From assembly GCA_012513065.1 (NCBI GenBank), contig JAAZCX010000022.1, positions 1 to 44,952 of the forward strand: 44,952 nt of DNA, in the 5' to 3' direction. How positions within the stretch are numbered: position 1 is the first letter of the stretch; each line of letters starts with the position of its first letter. The notes under the pieces were generated by a model. It was not told the DNA's origin, did no database searches, and saw only the letters and a program-made list of their open reading frames with translations. This stretch comes from Clostridiaceae bacterium. GTDB lineage: Bacteria; Bacillota; Clostridia; TANB77; CAG-508. The translations under genes and the position numbers were made by a program. Of the stretch, positions 7,927 through 16,996 are shown piece by piece.

Positions 7927-8652
7927 TTATTTTTGTAAATTCATATATTTAGCTGAAATCGCACCTGTATATTTTGATATTTTTACTTTACTTGATTTTT
8001 TTATTGTTACTTCTATACCATTTTCTCTTAATAATTCAACATAACTACCTGGTCTATCAATTCCTGCTAAACTTTCTGATAATCCTATAGCTTTAATTGT
8101 AAATGCAGATGTTATTTTTTCATCATTTACTTTTATAACATTACCTATGCATGTAATAGCTGTAGGATTTACTATTCTTTGTCCATTAATTGAAATTGCT
8201 TCTGCTCCTGCATTTTTTAATTCATTTACAATATATCTTAAATCTGCATCATGTATTATATGATAAGAAATATCATCAAGTACTCCTATTGTTTCTCTTG
8301 TTGCATTTGGATCATCCCTTAATATTATTTCTACACCTTGTCCCTCTAAATCTGTAATTCCTAATAGATTACTATTTAAAGTTATTTGTTCTTCTTTATT
8401 TGATGCTGTAGTATCGTTTTTAGTAGCTTCTTCTCTTATTTTAGATAATTGTTTTTCTGAATTATCTAATTGATTTAATATATTATCATATTTTTCTTTC
8501 CATTTTAAAACTTCATCTCTTAAACTGTTTTCTGTAAAACTTTGTGCTACTGTTGAATTAGCATTTTTAACTGTATTTATTTGTACACAAATACTAATTG
8601 TTAATACTAAACAAACTATTCCTAGTGTAATAGCAATTTTTTTCTTGTCCAA
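7927..8652 (-). CDS. DUF881 family protein (YlxW/YlxX-like), copy 1
   Basis: Tandem paralogue of the following gene, about 241 residues. It has one N-terminal transmembrane segment (IAITLGIVCLVLTISICVQI), a coiled coil (about residues 40-75) and an extracytoplasmic DUF881 domain with GQGVEIILRDD, LRYIVNELKNAGAEAISING and the ending KISKYTGAISAKYMNLQK. A GTG at 8661 is possible but almost abuts AAAGGAA. TTG at 8652, nine bases after that Shine-Dalgarno, is preferred. It lies tightly between ftsQ/divIB (14-base gap) and copy 2 (15 bases), within one operon. The biochemical role is unknown. Confidence 0.87.
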   Translation of the reverse strand: MDKKKIAITLGIVCLVLTISICVQINTVKNANSTVAQSFTENSLRDEVLKWKEKYDNILNQLDNSEKQLSKIREEATKNDTTASNKEEQITLNSNLLGITDLEGQGVEIILRDDPNATRETIGVLDDISYHIIHDADLRYIVNELKNAGAEAISINGQRIVNPTAITCIGNVIKVNDEKITSAFTIKAIGLSESLAGIDRPGSYVELLRENGIEVTIKKSSKVKISKYTGAISAKYMNLQK

Positions 8653-8666
8653 TTTCTTCACTTCCT

Positions 8667-9845
8667 TTATACTCTTTCTCTAAATACCGGATATTCTTTA
8701 TTCAAATCCATATTAACTAATATTTCTCCAGCTTCTCCTTTAGTTTTTTGTAATATTTCTTTTATTGTTAATATTTTTATATTCAAATTTGAAGAATCTC
8801 CTATATAGGCTGTTTTTTCTTCTGTCTCAAATATAAGTTTTATATTATTTTCATTTTCTATATCTATTCTATTTATTAAATTTTGAATATCATTATCTGT
8901 AGCTATTTGCATAACTTTTAATATTATAGATAGTTTATTTAAATCTTCTATGCATAATCTTTCGCCTTCTAATGAATCCTCATTTAATATTGTTTCTGTA
9001 CCTTGTAATATTGGTAATTCTAGTTTAGTCTCACTAATTTTAAGTATATAACCTTTTTTATCTATATAAATATATCCATTTGCATATTCAATTAAATATG
9101 CTGGCTTTCTTTCTATAATTGAAATAACTATTGCTGATGGTAGCTTTCTAGTAATCTTTATTTCATCTATGTATGGATTTTCTTTAATTTGTTTGTTTAG
9201 TTTTGCACTGTTTATTTTAAATAGATTGTCCCCTAATTGTATTTTTGATAAACTAATAATTTGTTCTGTTGATATTGTTTCATTTCCTTCAATAATTATA
9301 TCTTTAATATTAAATAGTGGCGAAAACATGGCACATAATATAACACCTATAAGTAATATTCCTAGCATTATGTATTTAGCAATATATAAATTTCTTTTTT
9401 TAATTTTTTCTTTTCTTTCATATTCTTCTGGCGTCAATATTTCTTTTTTTATCTTTTTATAATTCTGCTCTTTTTTATTTTTTTGTTGACTTTTATTTTC
9501 TTTTTTTAATTTTTCTTGTTTCTTTTTTGGTTTTACTTCTAAATTAGATTTTTTACTTTTCTTATTAATCTTTTCTCTTTTCATTTCGTTGTTTTTACTG
9601 TCTTGTTTTTTAGCATCTATAGTCTTACTATTTTTTTGTTTCGTTACTTTTGATGTTCTTGATGTTTTTTTTGGCTGTTCTAATTTAGTTACACCTATTA
9701 CAATTTCATTATCAAAAGAAAATTTATTATCAGATTCTTTTTCTTTAACCTGCTTAGATTTTTTCTTATTCCTTTTCTTTTCTATCTTTTTAGTTTCCTC
9801 AAAATGATATAAATTAAAATCTCTTTCCTTTGTTTTTTTCGCCAC
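8667..9845 (-). CDS. ftsQ: Cell division protein FtsQ/DivIB
   Basis: Bitopic divisome protein of about 392 residues. Residues 1-150 are an unusually long, Lys-rich cytoplasmic tail. One transmembrane segment follows (YIMLGILLIGVILCAMF). The POTRA domain starts at FNIKDIIIEGNETISTEQI and contains NPYIDEIKITRKLPSAIVI. The beta domain ends at KEYPVFRERV. FtsQ/DivIB holds FtsL and FtsB/DivIC in the divisome. The GTG at 9845 has AGAGGTG six bases upstream and is preferred to the GTG at 9854, which overlaps that site. It follows murA by 15 bases and precedes the DUF881 pair, as in the Bacillus division cluster. Confidence 0.92.
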   Translation of the reverse strand: MAKKTKERDFNLYHFEETKKIEKKRNKKKSKQVKEKESDNKFSFDNEIVIGVTKLEQPKKTSRTSKVTKQKNSKTIDAKKQDSKNNEMKREKINKKSKKSNLEVKPKKKQEKLKKENKSQQKNKKEQNYKKIKKEILTPEEYERKEKIKKRNLYIAKYIMLGILLIGVILCAMFSPLFNIKDIIIEGNETISTEQIISLSKIQLGDNLFKINSAKLNKQIKENPYIDEIKITRKLPSAIVISIIERKPAYLIEYANGYIYIDKKGYILKISETKLELPILQGTETILNEDSLEGERLCIEDLNKLSIILKVMQIATDNDIQNLINRIDIENENNIKLIFETEEKTAYIGDSSNLNIKILTIKEILQKTKGEAGEILVNMDLNKEYPVFRERV

Positions 9846-9860
9846 TTTTATCACCTCTTT

Positions 9861-11114
9861 TTAGGTATTTTTAATTATTATCTTTGCTCCTAAAGCTTGT
9901 AATTTTTCTTCAAGTTTTTCATATCCTCTTTGTATATATTGTATTTGTTCAACTTTAGTTGTACCTTTAGACATTAAACCTGCTAGTACAAGTGCTGCTC
10001 CACCTCTCAAATCTGTTGCTTCAACTTTTGTTCCATTCAAACGTCTTACTCCCTTAATTATTGCTGTTTTTCCCTCTAATTGTATTTTGCTTCCCATCTT
10101 TTTCAACTCTGATATATATTTATAACGATTTTCAAAAATATTTTCTACTACAATTGAAGTTCCTTTAGCTAAAGTTAACATGCTTCCAAATATTGATTGC
10201 ATATCCGTTGGAAACCCTGGATATGGCATTGTTTTTATATCTACACATTTCAATTTTTTAGGTGCTTCTAATTTTATATTTTTTCCTTCAATACTAATAT
10301 TACATCCGCATTCTTCTAATTTATGAATTATTGGAGTAATATGCTCTAATTCAGCATTTAATATTTTTACTTTTCCTCCTGTTGCTGCTACCATACATAA
10401 AAACGTTCCCGCTTCTATCCTATCTGGCATTACTTTATAACTAACTTCTTTTAAATTTTTTACTCCAGTTATTTTTATAACATTCGTGCCTGCTCCTTGA
10501 ATTTTCGATCCCATTTTATTTAAAAATTTAGCTAAATCTACTATTTCAGGTTCCATTGCTGCGTTTGTAATTGTTGTAGTTCCTTCCGATAAAACTGTTG
10601 CTAAAATTATATTTTCAGTAGCACCTACACTTGGAAAATCTAAGTCTATTTCTGTCCCTATTATTTTATCACATTTGCAATATATAAATCCAGCTTTTTC
10701 CTCAATATTTATTCCTAATTTTTTAAATGCATTTAAATGTAAGTCGATTGGTCTTGCTCCAATCTCACATCCTCCTGGATACGAAAATACTGCTTCTTTA
10801 AATCTTCCAATAATTGCACCTGCCATAACAACTGTAGAGCGCATCCTTCTCATCATATCTTCAGGTATTTCTTTTTTATTCATTCTACTTGTATCAATTT
10901 CTATTTTGTTGTTATTTTTCTTTATTCTACATCCTAACATTTTTAATATTTTCAAAGTTATTTGTATATCATCAATATTGGGAATATTATATAATTTCGA
11001 TATTTTTCCACTTAATATTGTTCCTGCTATAATTGGTAATGAAGCATTTTTTGAACCTGATATTGATACTGTTCCTTCTAGCTTTTTACCACCATCTATT
11101 ATATAACTAAGCAT
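9861..11114 (-). CDS. murA: UDP-N-acetylglucosamine 1-carboxyvinyltransferase MurA
   Basis: Transfers enolpyruvate from PEP to UDP-GlcNAc, the first committed step of peptidoglycan synthesis; cytoplasmic, 417 residues. Lys22 of SGSKNASLP is the conserved substrate-binding lysine. Cys116 in SYPGGCEIGARPIDLH is the catalytic, fosfomycin-reactive cysteine. RMRSTVVMAGAIIGR and the late DLRGGAALVLAGLMSKG are family motifs of the two inside-out alpha/beta domains. The ATG at 11114 has AAAGGGTG six bases upstream; a GTG three codons earlier overlaps that site. It lies upstream of ftsQ, filling the slot that murB has in Bacillus. A second MurA paralogue, common in Firmicutes, is not in the window. 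Confidence 0.96.
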   Translation of the reverse strand: MLSYIIDGGKKLEGTVSISGSKNASLPIIAGTILSGKISKLYNIPNIDDIQITLKILKMLGCRIKKNNNKIEIDTSRMNKKEIPEDMMRRMRSTVVMAGAIIGRFKEAVFSYPGGCEIGARPIDLHLNAFKKLGINIEEKAGFIYCKCDKIIGTEIDLDFPSVGATENIILATVLSEGTTTITNAAMEPEIVDLAKFLNKMGSKIQGAGTNVIKITGVKNLKEVSYKVMPDRIEAGTFLCMVAATGGKVKILNAELEHITPIIHKLEECGCNISIEGKNIKLEAPKKLKCVDIKTMPYPGFPTDMQSIFGSMLTLAKGTSIVVENIFENRYKYISELKKMGSKIQLEGKTAIIKGVRRLNGTKVEATDLRGGAALVLAGLMSKGTTKVEQIQYIQRGYEKLEEKLQALGAKIIIKNT

Positions 11115-11208
11115 TTCTTTCACCCTTTCTATTTATTATGCTATATATTATGTTTAATCTTTATAAAGAGTGAAATTTTACTTTTATAGAACTTTTATAA
11201 TTAAATTA

Positions 11209-12048
11209 TTATTTTTGCAACATTTTCTTTATTTCGTTAATTTTTGTTAACGTTGTTATGTATCCAACATTATAACAATAGTCAATCTTTTTTGTATTAA
11301 ATAAGTTAGCTTCTGATAAATCTAAATCCATAACAATATCACTAACTTTAACAGCTTCTTTTGCTCTTTCTTCAAATAATATATCTATTGATTTAAATGC
11401 TACTTCATATACATTTTTAGGGTCATAATTTAATCCTGCAGAAAATTTAACTGTTAATACTTTATCAACACCTAATTTTTTTACTTCTCCTGCTGGTATA
11501 TTATCAATAATTCCACCATCAACAAATTTATGTCCTAAATATTCACAAGGTGTAAATACTCCGGGATAACTACTACTAGCACGTACAGCTTTCTCTATTA
11601 AAGCTTCTGAGATATAATAATCTTCTATATTATCTTTTTTGTTAGTAAATACATATTTTTTATTTTCTACAATATCAACTGTTGGTATTGATATTGGCAT
11701 TTTTATTTCTTGTATTTTTTTAATATTTTTCTCTTTTGCACATTCTCTTATTGCTATTTCAATATTTTGGCCATCAATTAGTCCATATCCTAGTATTCCT
11801 TTAGATGTTTTTATATTTCCCGCAAAATGTTTTGCATCAGTTTTAATTATTCCTTTTGCAAAATATTTAAAAATCTCAAGCATCTTTTCTGTCGAATACC
11901 CCATTGCATATAAACTTGCAACTACACTACCAATACTAGTGCCTGCTATAGCATCTATTTTTATGCCATTTTCTTCTAATGCTTTTATTACTCCGATATG
12001 CGCTGCTCCTTTTACTCCTCCTCCTGCTAATGCTAATCCTAATTTCAT
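11209..12048 (-). CDS. Patatin-like phospholipase (RssA/YlbK-type)
   Basis: A predicted serine lipid hydrolase of 279 residues with the complete patatin fold: the glycine-rich oxyanion loop ALAGGGVKGAAHIG (residues 6-19), nucleophile Ser38 in the GTSIG elbow, and the catalytic Asp of the DGG motif in KFVDGGIIDNIP. No signal peptide or membrane segment is visible, so it is probably cytoplasmic. Bacterial homologues such as YlbK and RssA have no well-defined substrate. AAGGTGG precedes the ATG. It lies nine bases after yqeK and before murA, probably in one transcript with topB and yqeK. Confidence 0.9.
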   Translation of the reverse strand: MKLGLALAGGGVKGAAHIGVIKALEENGIKIDAIAGTSIGSVVASLYAMGYSTEKMLEIFKYFAKGIIKTDAKHFAGNIKTSKGILGYGLIDGQNIEIAIRECAKEKNIKKIQEIKMPISIPTVDIVENKKYVFTNKKDNIEDYYISEALIEKAVRASSSYPGVFTPCEYLGHKFVDGGIIDNIPAGEVKKLGVDKVLTVKFSAGLNYDPKNVYEVAFKSIDILFEERAKEAVKVSDIVMDLDLSEANLFNTKKIDYCYNVGYITTLTKINEIKKMLQK

Positions 12049-12057
12049 ATTACCACC

Positions 12058-12636
12058 TTATTCCTTTATACTTTTTAAAATATCATTTCTTGCATAAATT
12101 GTATTTATATGAATTATCTTTTTTTCTTTTATAGATTTAGGAATAGTCCAATTATCAATAATAAATAATATAGCTTCGTTTAATCCTTTATCTTTTGTAA
12201 TTTTTCTTAGTTCTTCTGCATATTCACCTATTCTAGTTTTTTCTTCAGATTTATCTGCTATATATATAATCTTATCTAATAATGTCATTTCTTCTCTTCC
12301 TGTTGTATGATAATAAATTGCATCGTGCATTTCTTTAGTAAATCCGTATTCTTTAGTAGCTATATCAGCTGCTACTATTCCATGTAATATATCAGGAACT
12401 AATTTGTCCATTTTTGATAATTTTATATTATTTCTCTTACAATATTCTATCAGTTGTTCTTTTGACATCTCTTTTGCCATATCATGAACCAAAGCAGTAT
12501 ATTGTACTTTTTCTATATCTTCTCCATATTTTTTGGCAAGTTCTATTGCTTTTTCCATTGTTCCAATTGAATGCTTAAATCTTTTTGGTGTTAATTCTTT
12601 TTTTATGTCTTCCCTTATTTCTTCAATAGATTTCAT
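12058..12636 (-). CDS. yqeK: YqeK-family HD-domain hydrolase
   Basis: A 192-residue HD-domain metal-dependent phosphohydrolase. The metal ligands are in RFKHSIGTMEKAIELA (first His), ALVHDMAKEM (the HD pair) and a later HGIVAADIA plus YIADKSE (final Asp). This pattern matches the YqeK family, whose characterised members symmetrically hydrolyse diadenosine tetraphosphate. AAGGAG lies about six bases upstream of the ATG. In many Firmicutes yqeK follows nadD, but here it sits between topB and a patatin gene, so the operon context differs and does not reveal function. Confidence 0.88.
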   Translation of the reverse strand: MKSIEEIREDIKKELTPKRFKHSIGTMEKAIELAKKYGEDIEKVQYTALVHDMAKEMSKEQLIEYCKRNNIKLSKMDKLVPDILHGIVAADIATKEYGFTKEMHDAIYYHTTGREEMTLLDKIIYIADKSEEKTRIGEYAEELRKITKDKGLNEAILFIIDNWTIPKSIKEKKIIHINTIYARNDILKSIKE

Positions 12637-12668
12637 TTTTTCTCCTTATTATTAAAATATGTATTAGC

Positions 12669-14627
12669 TTAATATTTAATTACAAGCTTATTAAATTTTG
12701 AATTAATATAGTTTTCAAGCTTTTTCATAAATTCTTCGGAATTAATCTCTTTTTTTGCTACCATGTCCAATCCTTTTTCCCAACTTGCTGTTAATTTTGG
12801 ATTTAACATATCTGGCATTGAATTTGCAACAACATCATATATTACTTCACCTTTTTTAGTTGGAGTTATTATTTGTGTTTTTGTATTTATTTCTATATAT
12901 GATATTTTTTCTAACTTCTTTATTATTTCTGCTCTTGTTGCACTTGTTCCAATACCTGCTCCTTTAATCTGTTCTCTTAATTCTTCGTCTTCTATAAGTT
13001 TCCCTGCATTTTCCATAGCCAGTATCATTGATCCAGAATTATATCTTGTTGGAGGAGCTGTTTCAGAATCTTTTGTTTCGTAATTTTTAATAATTAATTG
13101 TTGTCCTTTTTTTAAATTGTTCAATATTTTTAGATTATCTTCTTCTTCAAGATCGTTTTCTTCTTTTTTATCCACATTTTCTTCTTTTTCTGTGGATTTT
13201 TTTTCTTTGTTTTTTGATTTTAAGACTTCCATATATCCAACTTGTGTACATACTTTTCCTGATGTACTAAATCTTTCATTTTCCACTTTAAGAGTTATTA
13301 AAATTTTGTTATATTCTGCAGGTGGAAAGAAAATAGCTAGAAATCTTTTTACAATTAATTTATATACTTCTTTATTTAATATTTGTAATTTATCATAATT
13401 ATCAAATCCTTGACCTGTTGGTATTATTGCATAGTGATCTGTTATTTTACTATCATTTACATATTTTGTTTTTATTAAATCTGTTGAATATTTTTCTTCT
13501 GACATTTTTCTTATATAACTTTGAATTTCTTCATCTTTATAACCCTTTGCAATTCCATTTAAATTGTTTTTTATTACTTTAGCCACTGCAGTAGATAAAA
13601 CTCTTGCATCAGTTCTTGGATATGTTACTAATTTTTGTTCATATAAATTTTGTATTATTTCTAATGTTTCATCAGGCTTTATTTTAAAACGTTTTGTACA
13701 TTCATTTTGAATTTCAGCCAAATTAAATAATAGAGGTGCATTTTCTTTTTGTTTGCTTTTTTTCACTTCTTCTATTATAGCTTTTTTATCTTTTAAAGAT
13801 GTTATAAATTCTCTTGCATCTTCAATTTTTTTAAATCCTGATTCATTATATAATTTAGGTGATTGAAACATTTTTGATTCTTCTGATACTTTCCATTCAG
13901 TTTTAAATGAATTTTCATTATCTCCGAATTCTCCTATTATTTTATAAAATGGTATTTTAGTAAAATTACGTATTTCTCTTTCTTTTGACACTATCATTCC
14001 TAATACACATGTCATAACACGACCAACAGAAATAGAAGCTTTGTCTTCTTGTATTTCCTTTGCTACTTTTTTCCCATATATAATAGAAAGAAGTCTTGAA
14101 AAATTTATTCCTATCAAATAATCTTCTTTTGCTCTTAAATATGCTGAATCTGATAAACTATTATATTCTTCTATATTTTTGGCCTCAGCAATTCCTCTTT
14201 TTATTTCTTCTTCTGTTTGTGAATCAATCCAAACACGTTTCTTTTCTTTTCCATCAACACCAATCATTTGATCTACTAATCTATATATATATTCTCCCTC
14301 ACGCCCAGAGTCAGTTGCTACATATATACAATCAACATCTTCTCTTTTTAGTAGAATTTGTATAGTATTAAATTGTTTTTGTACATTTGGTATTACTTCA
14401 TATTTATATTCTTCAGGCATAAAAGGAAGTGTGTCTAGTCTCCACACCTTTAGTTTTTCGTCATATTTTTCTGGATATGACATTGTAACTAAATGACCAA
14501 CACACCATGTTATTATCCAACTATTTGATTCTAAATATCCATCTTTTCTTGTTGTATTTATTCCTAAAACTTTAGCAAATTCCATTGCCACTGATGGTTT
14601 TTCTGTAATTAATATATGTTTTGACAT
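12669..14627 (-). CDS. topB: DNA topoisomerase III (TopB)
   Basis: Type IA topoisomerase of 652 residues that decatenates and relaxes negatively supercoiled DNA. The N-terminal TOPRIM domain has ILITEKPSVAMEFAKVLG and the acidic metal site VATDSGREGEYIYR. The catalytic Tyr is in KLVTYPRTDARVL. Later core motifs are DHYAIIPTG, PPTRYNSGSMILAMENAG and GIGTSATRAEIIKKLE. It ends without zinc ribbons, as is normal for the TopB branch, in contrast to topA in this window. AAAGGATG precedes the ATG. The insertion of Glu/Lys-rich residues at about 490-515 is low complexity. It heads the transcript containing yqeK and the patatin gene. Confidence 0.94.
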   Translation of the reverse strand: MSKHILITEKPSVAMEFAKVLGINTTRKDGYLESNSWIITWCVGHLVTMSYPEKYDEKLKVWRLDTLPFMPEEYKYEVIPNVQKQFNTIQILLKREDVDCIYVATDSGREGEYIYRLVDQMIGVDGKEKKRVWIDSQTEEEIKRGIAEAKNIEEYNSLSDSAYLRAKEDYLIGINFSRLLSIIYGKKVAKEIQEDKASISVGRVMTCVLGMIVSKEREIRNFTKIPFYKIIGEFGDNENSFKTEWKVSEESKMFQSPKLYNESGFKKIEDAREFITSLKDKKAIIEEVKKSKQKENAPLLFNLAEIQNECTKRFKIKPDETLEIIQNLYEQKLVTYPRTDARVLSTAVAKVIKNNLNGIAKGYKDEEIQSYIRKMSEEKYSTDLIKTKYVNDSKITDHYAIIPTGQGFDNYDKLQILNKEVYKLIVKRFLAIFFPPAEYNKILITLKVENERFSTSGKVCTQVGYMEVLKSKNKEKKSTEKEENVDKKEENDLEEEDNLKILNNLKKGQQLIIKNYETKDSETAPPTRYNSGSMILAMENAGKLIEDEELREQIKGAGIGTSATRAEIIKKLEKISYIEINTKTQIITPTKKGEVIYDVVANSMPDMLNPKLTASWEKGLDMVAKKEINSEEFMKKLENYINSKFNKLVIKY

Positions 14628-14666
14628 TTTTTACATCCTTTGCTAAATAAATAATGTTTTTATTTT

Positions 14667-15524
14667 TTAAATTTTGATTATATCCATTTCTGATGTAAAG
14701 TTTGAATTTCCATATGGATATATAATATATATTTGTCCATCTAATCCTAAGAAGAAATAATTTACATTATCTGTTACATACATAGCATTATTAATATCTC
14801 TTTTATATACTAATTGCCCTTTTTGTTGAAGTGCATTTGCTACTGCTTCTGATTGTTTACTTGCTTCTTGTACTTGAGTTTCGATTTTTGTATTCACTTC
14901 TTTTTGTGAAATTCCCTTTGCTTGTAATATTTCATTTAATGTTACTTTATTTCCTGTTTGTATATCATAATTGTATGTTTGTACAATTACTCTTTGTGCA
15001 TTATTACCTTCTTTTAGTGTTGACTTAATTACTAATGATAAAATATTTTCATTTAAATATGATATATATTCTACATTATATATTGTATATTCTTTACTAT
15101 TTAATAATACATCACTAGCTTTATTAGCAAAAATAGATTGAGTTGTAACATTAAATTCTGATGCAACATCTCCTTGTACATTAAACACTGGTAAATTAAT
15201 GTTAACATTATATTTTTCTTCTTTTTCTTCTTGAATATTATATGCTGCATAGATGATATCTTTTTCTTCTAATCCTTCAATTTTTTTTATTGAAGATATA
15301 TCATATCCTTGATCATCAAAATAATTAGTAAATAAATTATTGAATTCTTCTTTTACTTGTTCTGGATCAATATTTTTATTTTCATCTTGTACAATATTTG
15401 TTATTTGATTATTATCTGAATTTTGTTTCTTATCATTTTTAAATATTTGGTAATAAATACCCATTATAATAGCTATTACACAAATTATAGTTATCCCTAT
15501 ATATAATAAATTTCTCTTATTCAT
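14667..15524 (-). CDS. Membrane-anchored extracytoplasmic protein, DUF3298/RsiV-like fold (tentative)
   Basis: A 285-residue protein with one N-terminal transmembrane anchor (LLYIGITIICVIAIIMGIYYQIF) and an extracellular domain. The second half contains VTLNEILQAKGISQKEVNTKIE and ends in FFLGLDGQIYIIYPYG. That layout is reminiscent of the DUF4163/DUF3298 domains seen in RsiV-like proteins, but I cannot confirm the family. No lipobox is present. The ATG at 15524 has GGAAGG upstream; an upstream TTG overlaps that site. It has its own near-consensus promoter at 15554-15582, after the tuf terminator. Expression is therefore independent of the str operon, but transcription may continue into topB. 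Confidence 0.75.
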   Translation of the reverse strand: MNKRNLLYIGITIICVIAIIMGIYYQIFKNDKKQNSDNNQITNIVQDENKNIDPEQVKEEFNNLFTNYFDDQGYDISSIKKIEGLEEKDIIYAAYNIQEEKEEKYNVNINLPVFNVQGDVASEFNVTTQSIFANKASDVLLNSKEYTIYNVEYISYLNENILSLVIKSTLKEGNNAQRVIVQTYNYDIQTGNKVTLNEILQAKGISQKEVNTKIETQVQEASKQSEAVANALQQKGQLVYKRDINNAMYVTDNVNYFFLGLDGQIYIIYPYGNSNFTSEMDIIKI

Positions 15525-15553
15525 AGTTTTACCTTCCAATTACAATTTTTTTT

Positions 15554-15582
15554 ATTATATCATTTGTTTTGTATCAATGCAA
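15554..15582 (-). promoter_or_regulatory. sigma-A promoter upstream of the 14667-15524 gene
   Basis: TTGCAT (15577-15582), 17 bases, then a perfect TATAAT (15554-15559) with an extended TGn. Confidence 0.75.
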
Positions 15583-15610
15583 CACGATTTTGTAAAACAA
15601 TTAAATATAA

Positions 15611-15656
15611 AAAAATAGCAAGGCTATTGCAATTACTTGCACTGCCTTACTATTTT
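15611..15656 (-). terminator. Terminator after tuf
   Basis: AATAGTAAGGC and GCCTTGCTATT pair with one mismatch, enclosing a second short stem (TGCAAGTAATTGCA). A T-run follows in the minus direction. It ends the rpsL-rpsG-fusA-tuf operon. Confidence 0.8.
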
Positions 15657-15680
15657 ATTTATCGTAAATTATAAATTTAA

Positions 15681-16880
15681 TTATTCTTTAATATCAGCTA
15701 CGACACCAGAACCAACTGTTCTACCACCTTCACGGATAGCGAATCTTAATCCTTTTTCAATAGCGATTGGAGTAATTAATTCTATTTCCATATCTACGTT
15801 ATCTCCTGGCATAACCATTTCTGTTCCAGCAGGTAATTCAATAACACCTGTAACGTCTGTTGTTCTGAAATAGAATTGTGGTCTGTATCCGTTGAAGAAT
15901 GGAGTATGACGTCCACCTTCTTCTTTAGTTAATACGTAAACTTGAGAAGTAAATTTTGTATGTGGATGTATTGTTCCTGGTTTTGCTAAAACTTGACCTC
16001 TTTCGATGTCTTTTCTATCAATTCCTCTTAATAATACACCAATATTATCTCCAGCTTCTGCTTGATCTAATAATTTTCTGAACATTTCAACACCTGTTAC
16101 TACACTCTTAGTAACTGGTTTAATTCCAACGATTTCGATTTCGTCTTGAACTTTTACGATTCCTCTTTCTACTCTACCTGTAGCAACTGTTCCACGTCCT
16201 GTAATTGTGAATACGTCTTCTACTGGCATTAAGAATGGTTGGTCGATTGGTCTTTCTGGTGTTGGTATATAACTATCAACTGCGTCCATTAATTCTTTCA
16301 TGCATGCATATTCTGGTGCATTTGGATCTGTTGATGTAGATTCTAGAACTTTTAGAGAAGATCCTTTTACGATTGGAATATCATCTCCTGGGAAATCATA
16401 GCTTGATAATAAGTCTCTAACTTCCATTTCTACTAATTCTAATAATTCTGGATCATCAACCATATCGCATTTATTTAAGTAAACAACGATATATTTAACA
16501 CCAACTTGTCTTGCAAGTAATATATGCTCTCTTGTTTGAGGCATTGGTCCATCAGCTGCTGAAACAACTAATATTGCTCCATCCATTTGTGCAGCACCTG
16601 TAATCATGTTTTTAACATAATCAGCATGACCTGGACAGTCAACGTGTGCATAATGTCTTGCATCTGTTTCATACTCTACGTGAGCTGTATTGATTGTAAT
16701 TCCTCTTTCTTTTTCTTCTGGTGCACTATCAATTACATCATAAGCTTCAAATTTAGCTTTTCCTAACATTCCTAAATATTTAGTAATAGCTGCTGTTGTT
16801 GTTGTTTTACCGTGGTCAACATGTCCGATTGTACCAATGTTAACGTGTGGTTTAGTTCTTTCAAATTTTTCCTTTGCCAT
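15681..16880 (-). CDS. tuf: Elongation factor Tu
   Basis: GTPase that delivers aminoacyl-tRNA to the ribosomal A site; 399 residues with three domains. G1 is GHVDHGKTT, the switch I threonine is in [13 protein letters not shown]3 is DCPGHADY, G4 is NKCD, and G5 is in the GSSLKVLE segment. Domain 2 begins near [25 protein letters not shown] and domain 3 holds [25 protein letters not shown] precedes the ATG. It is last in the rpsL-rpsG-fusA-tuf operon, separated from fusA by 116 bases that contain a 12-base-pair hairpin. Codon choice is more GC-tolerant than its neighbours, as expected for a highly expressed gene. Confidence 0.99.
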   Translation of the reverse strand: MAKEKFERTKPHVNIGTIGHVDHGKTTTTAAITKYLGMLGKAKFEAYDVIDSAPEEKERGITINTAHVEYETDARHYAHVDCPGHADYVKNMITGAAQMDGAILVVSAADGPMPQTREHILLARQVGVKYIVVYLNKCDMVDDPELLELVEMEVRDLLSSYDFPGDDIPIVKGSSLKVLESTSTDPNAPEYACMKELMDAVDSYIPTPERPIDQPFLMPVEDVFTITGRGTVATGRVERGIVKVQDEIEIVGIKPVTKSVVTGVEMFRKLLDQAEAGDNIGVLLRGIDRKDIERGQVLAKPGTIHPHTKFTSQVYVLTKEEGGRHTPFFNGYRPQFYFRTTDVTGVIELPAGTEMVMPGDNVDMEIELITPIAIEKGLRFAIREGGRTVGSGVVADIKE

Positions 16881-16943
16881 TTGAAATTTCCTCCTTAAAT
16901 TTTTATTTTATTTTATTTTTTTAAATTAATAACTAATTTTAGT

Positions 16944-16979
16944 ACTTGCATTTTACAATATATTTATATAAAATGCAAG
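16944..16979 (-). other. Hairpin in the fusA-tuf gap
   Basis: CTTGCATTTTA and TAAAATGCAAG flank an AT-rich loop. No U-tract follows in the minus direction, so it is more likely an mRNA processing or stability element than a terminator. Confidence 0.45.
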
Positions 16980-16996
16980 CATTTTAATATTTTTTG

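Noticed and set aside
12734-12739. A fifth CTTCGG on the plus strand
   Set aside because: It lies antisense within topB. On the coding strand it reads AAT TCC GAA GAA in frame and has no effect.
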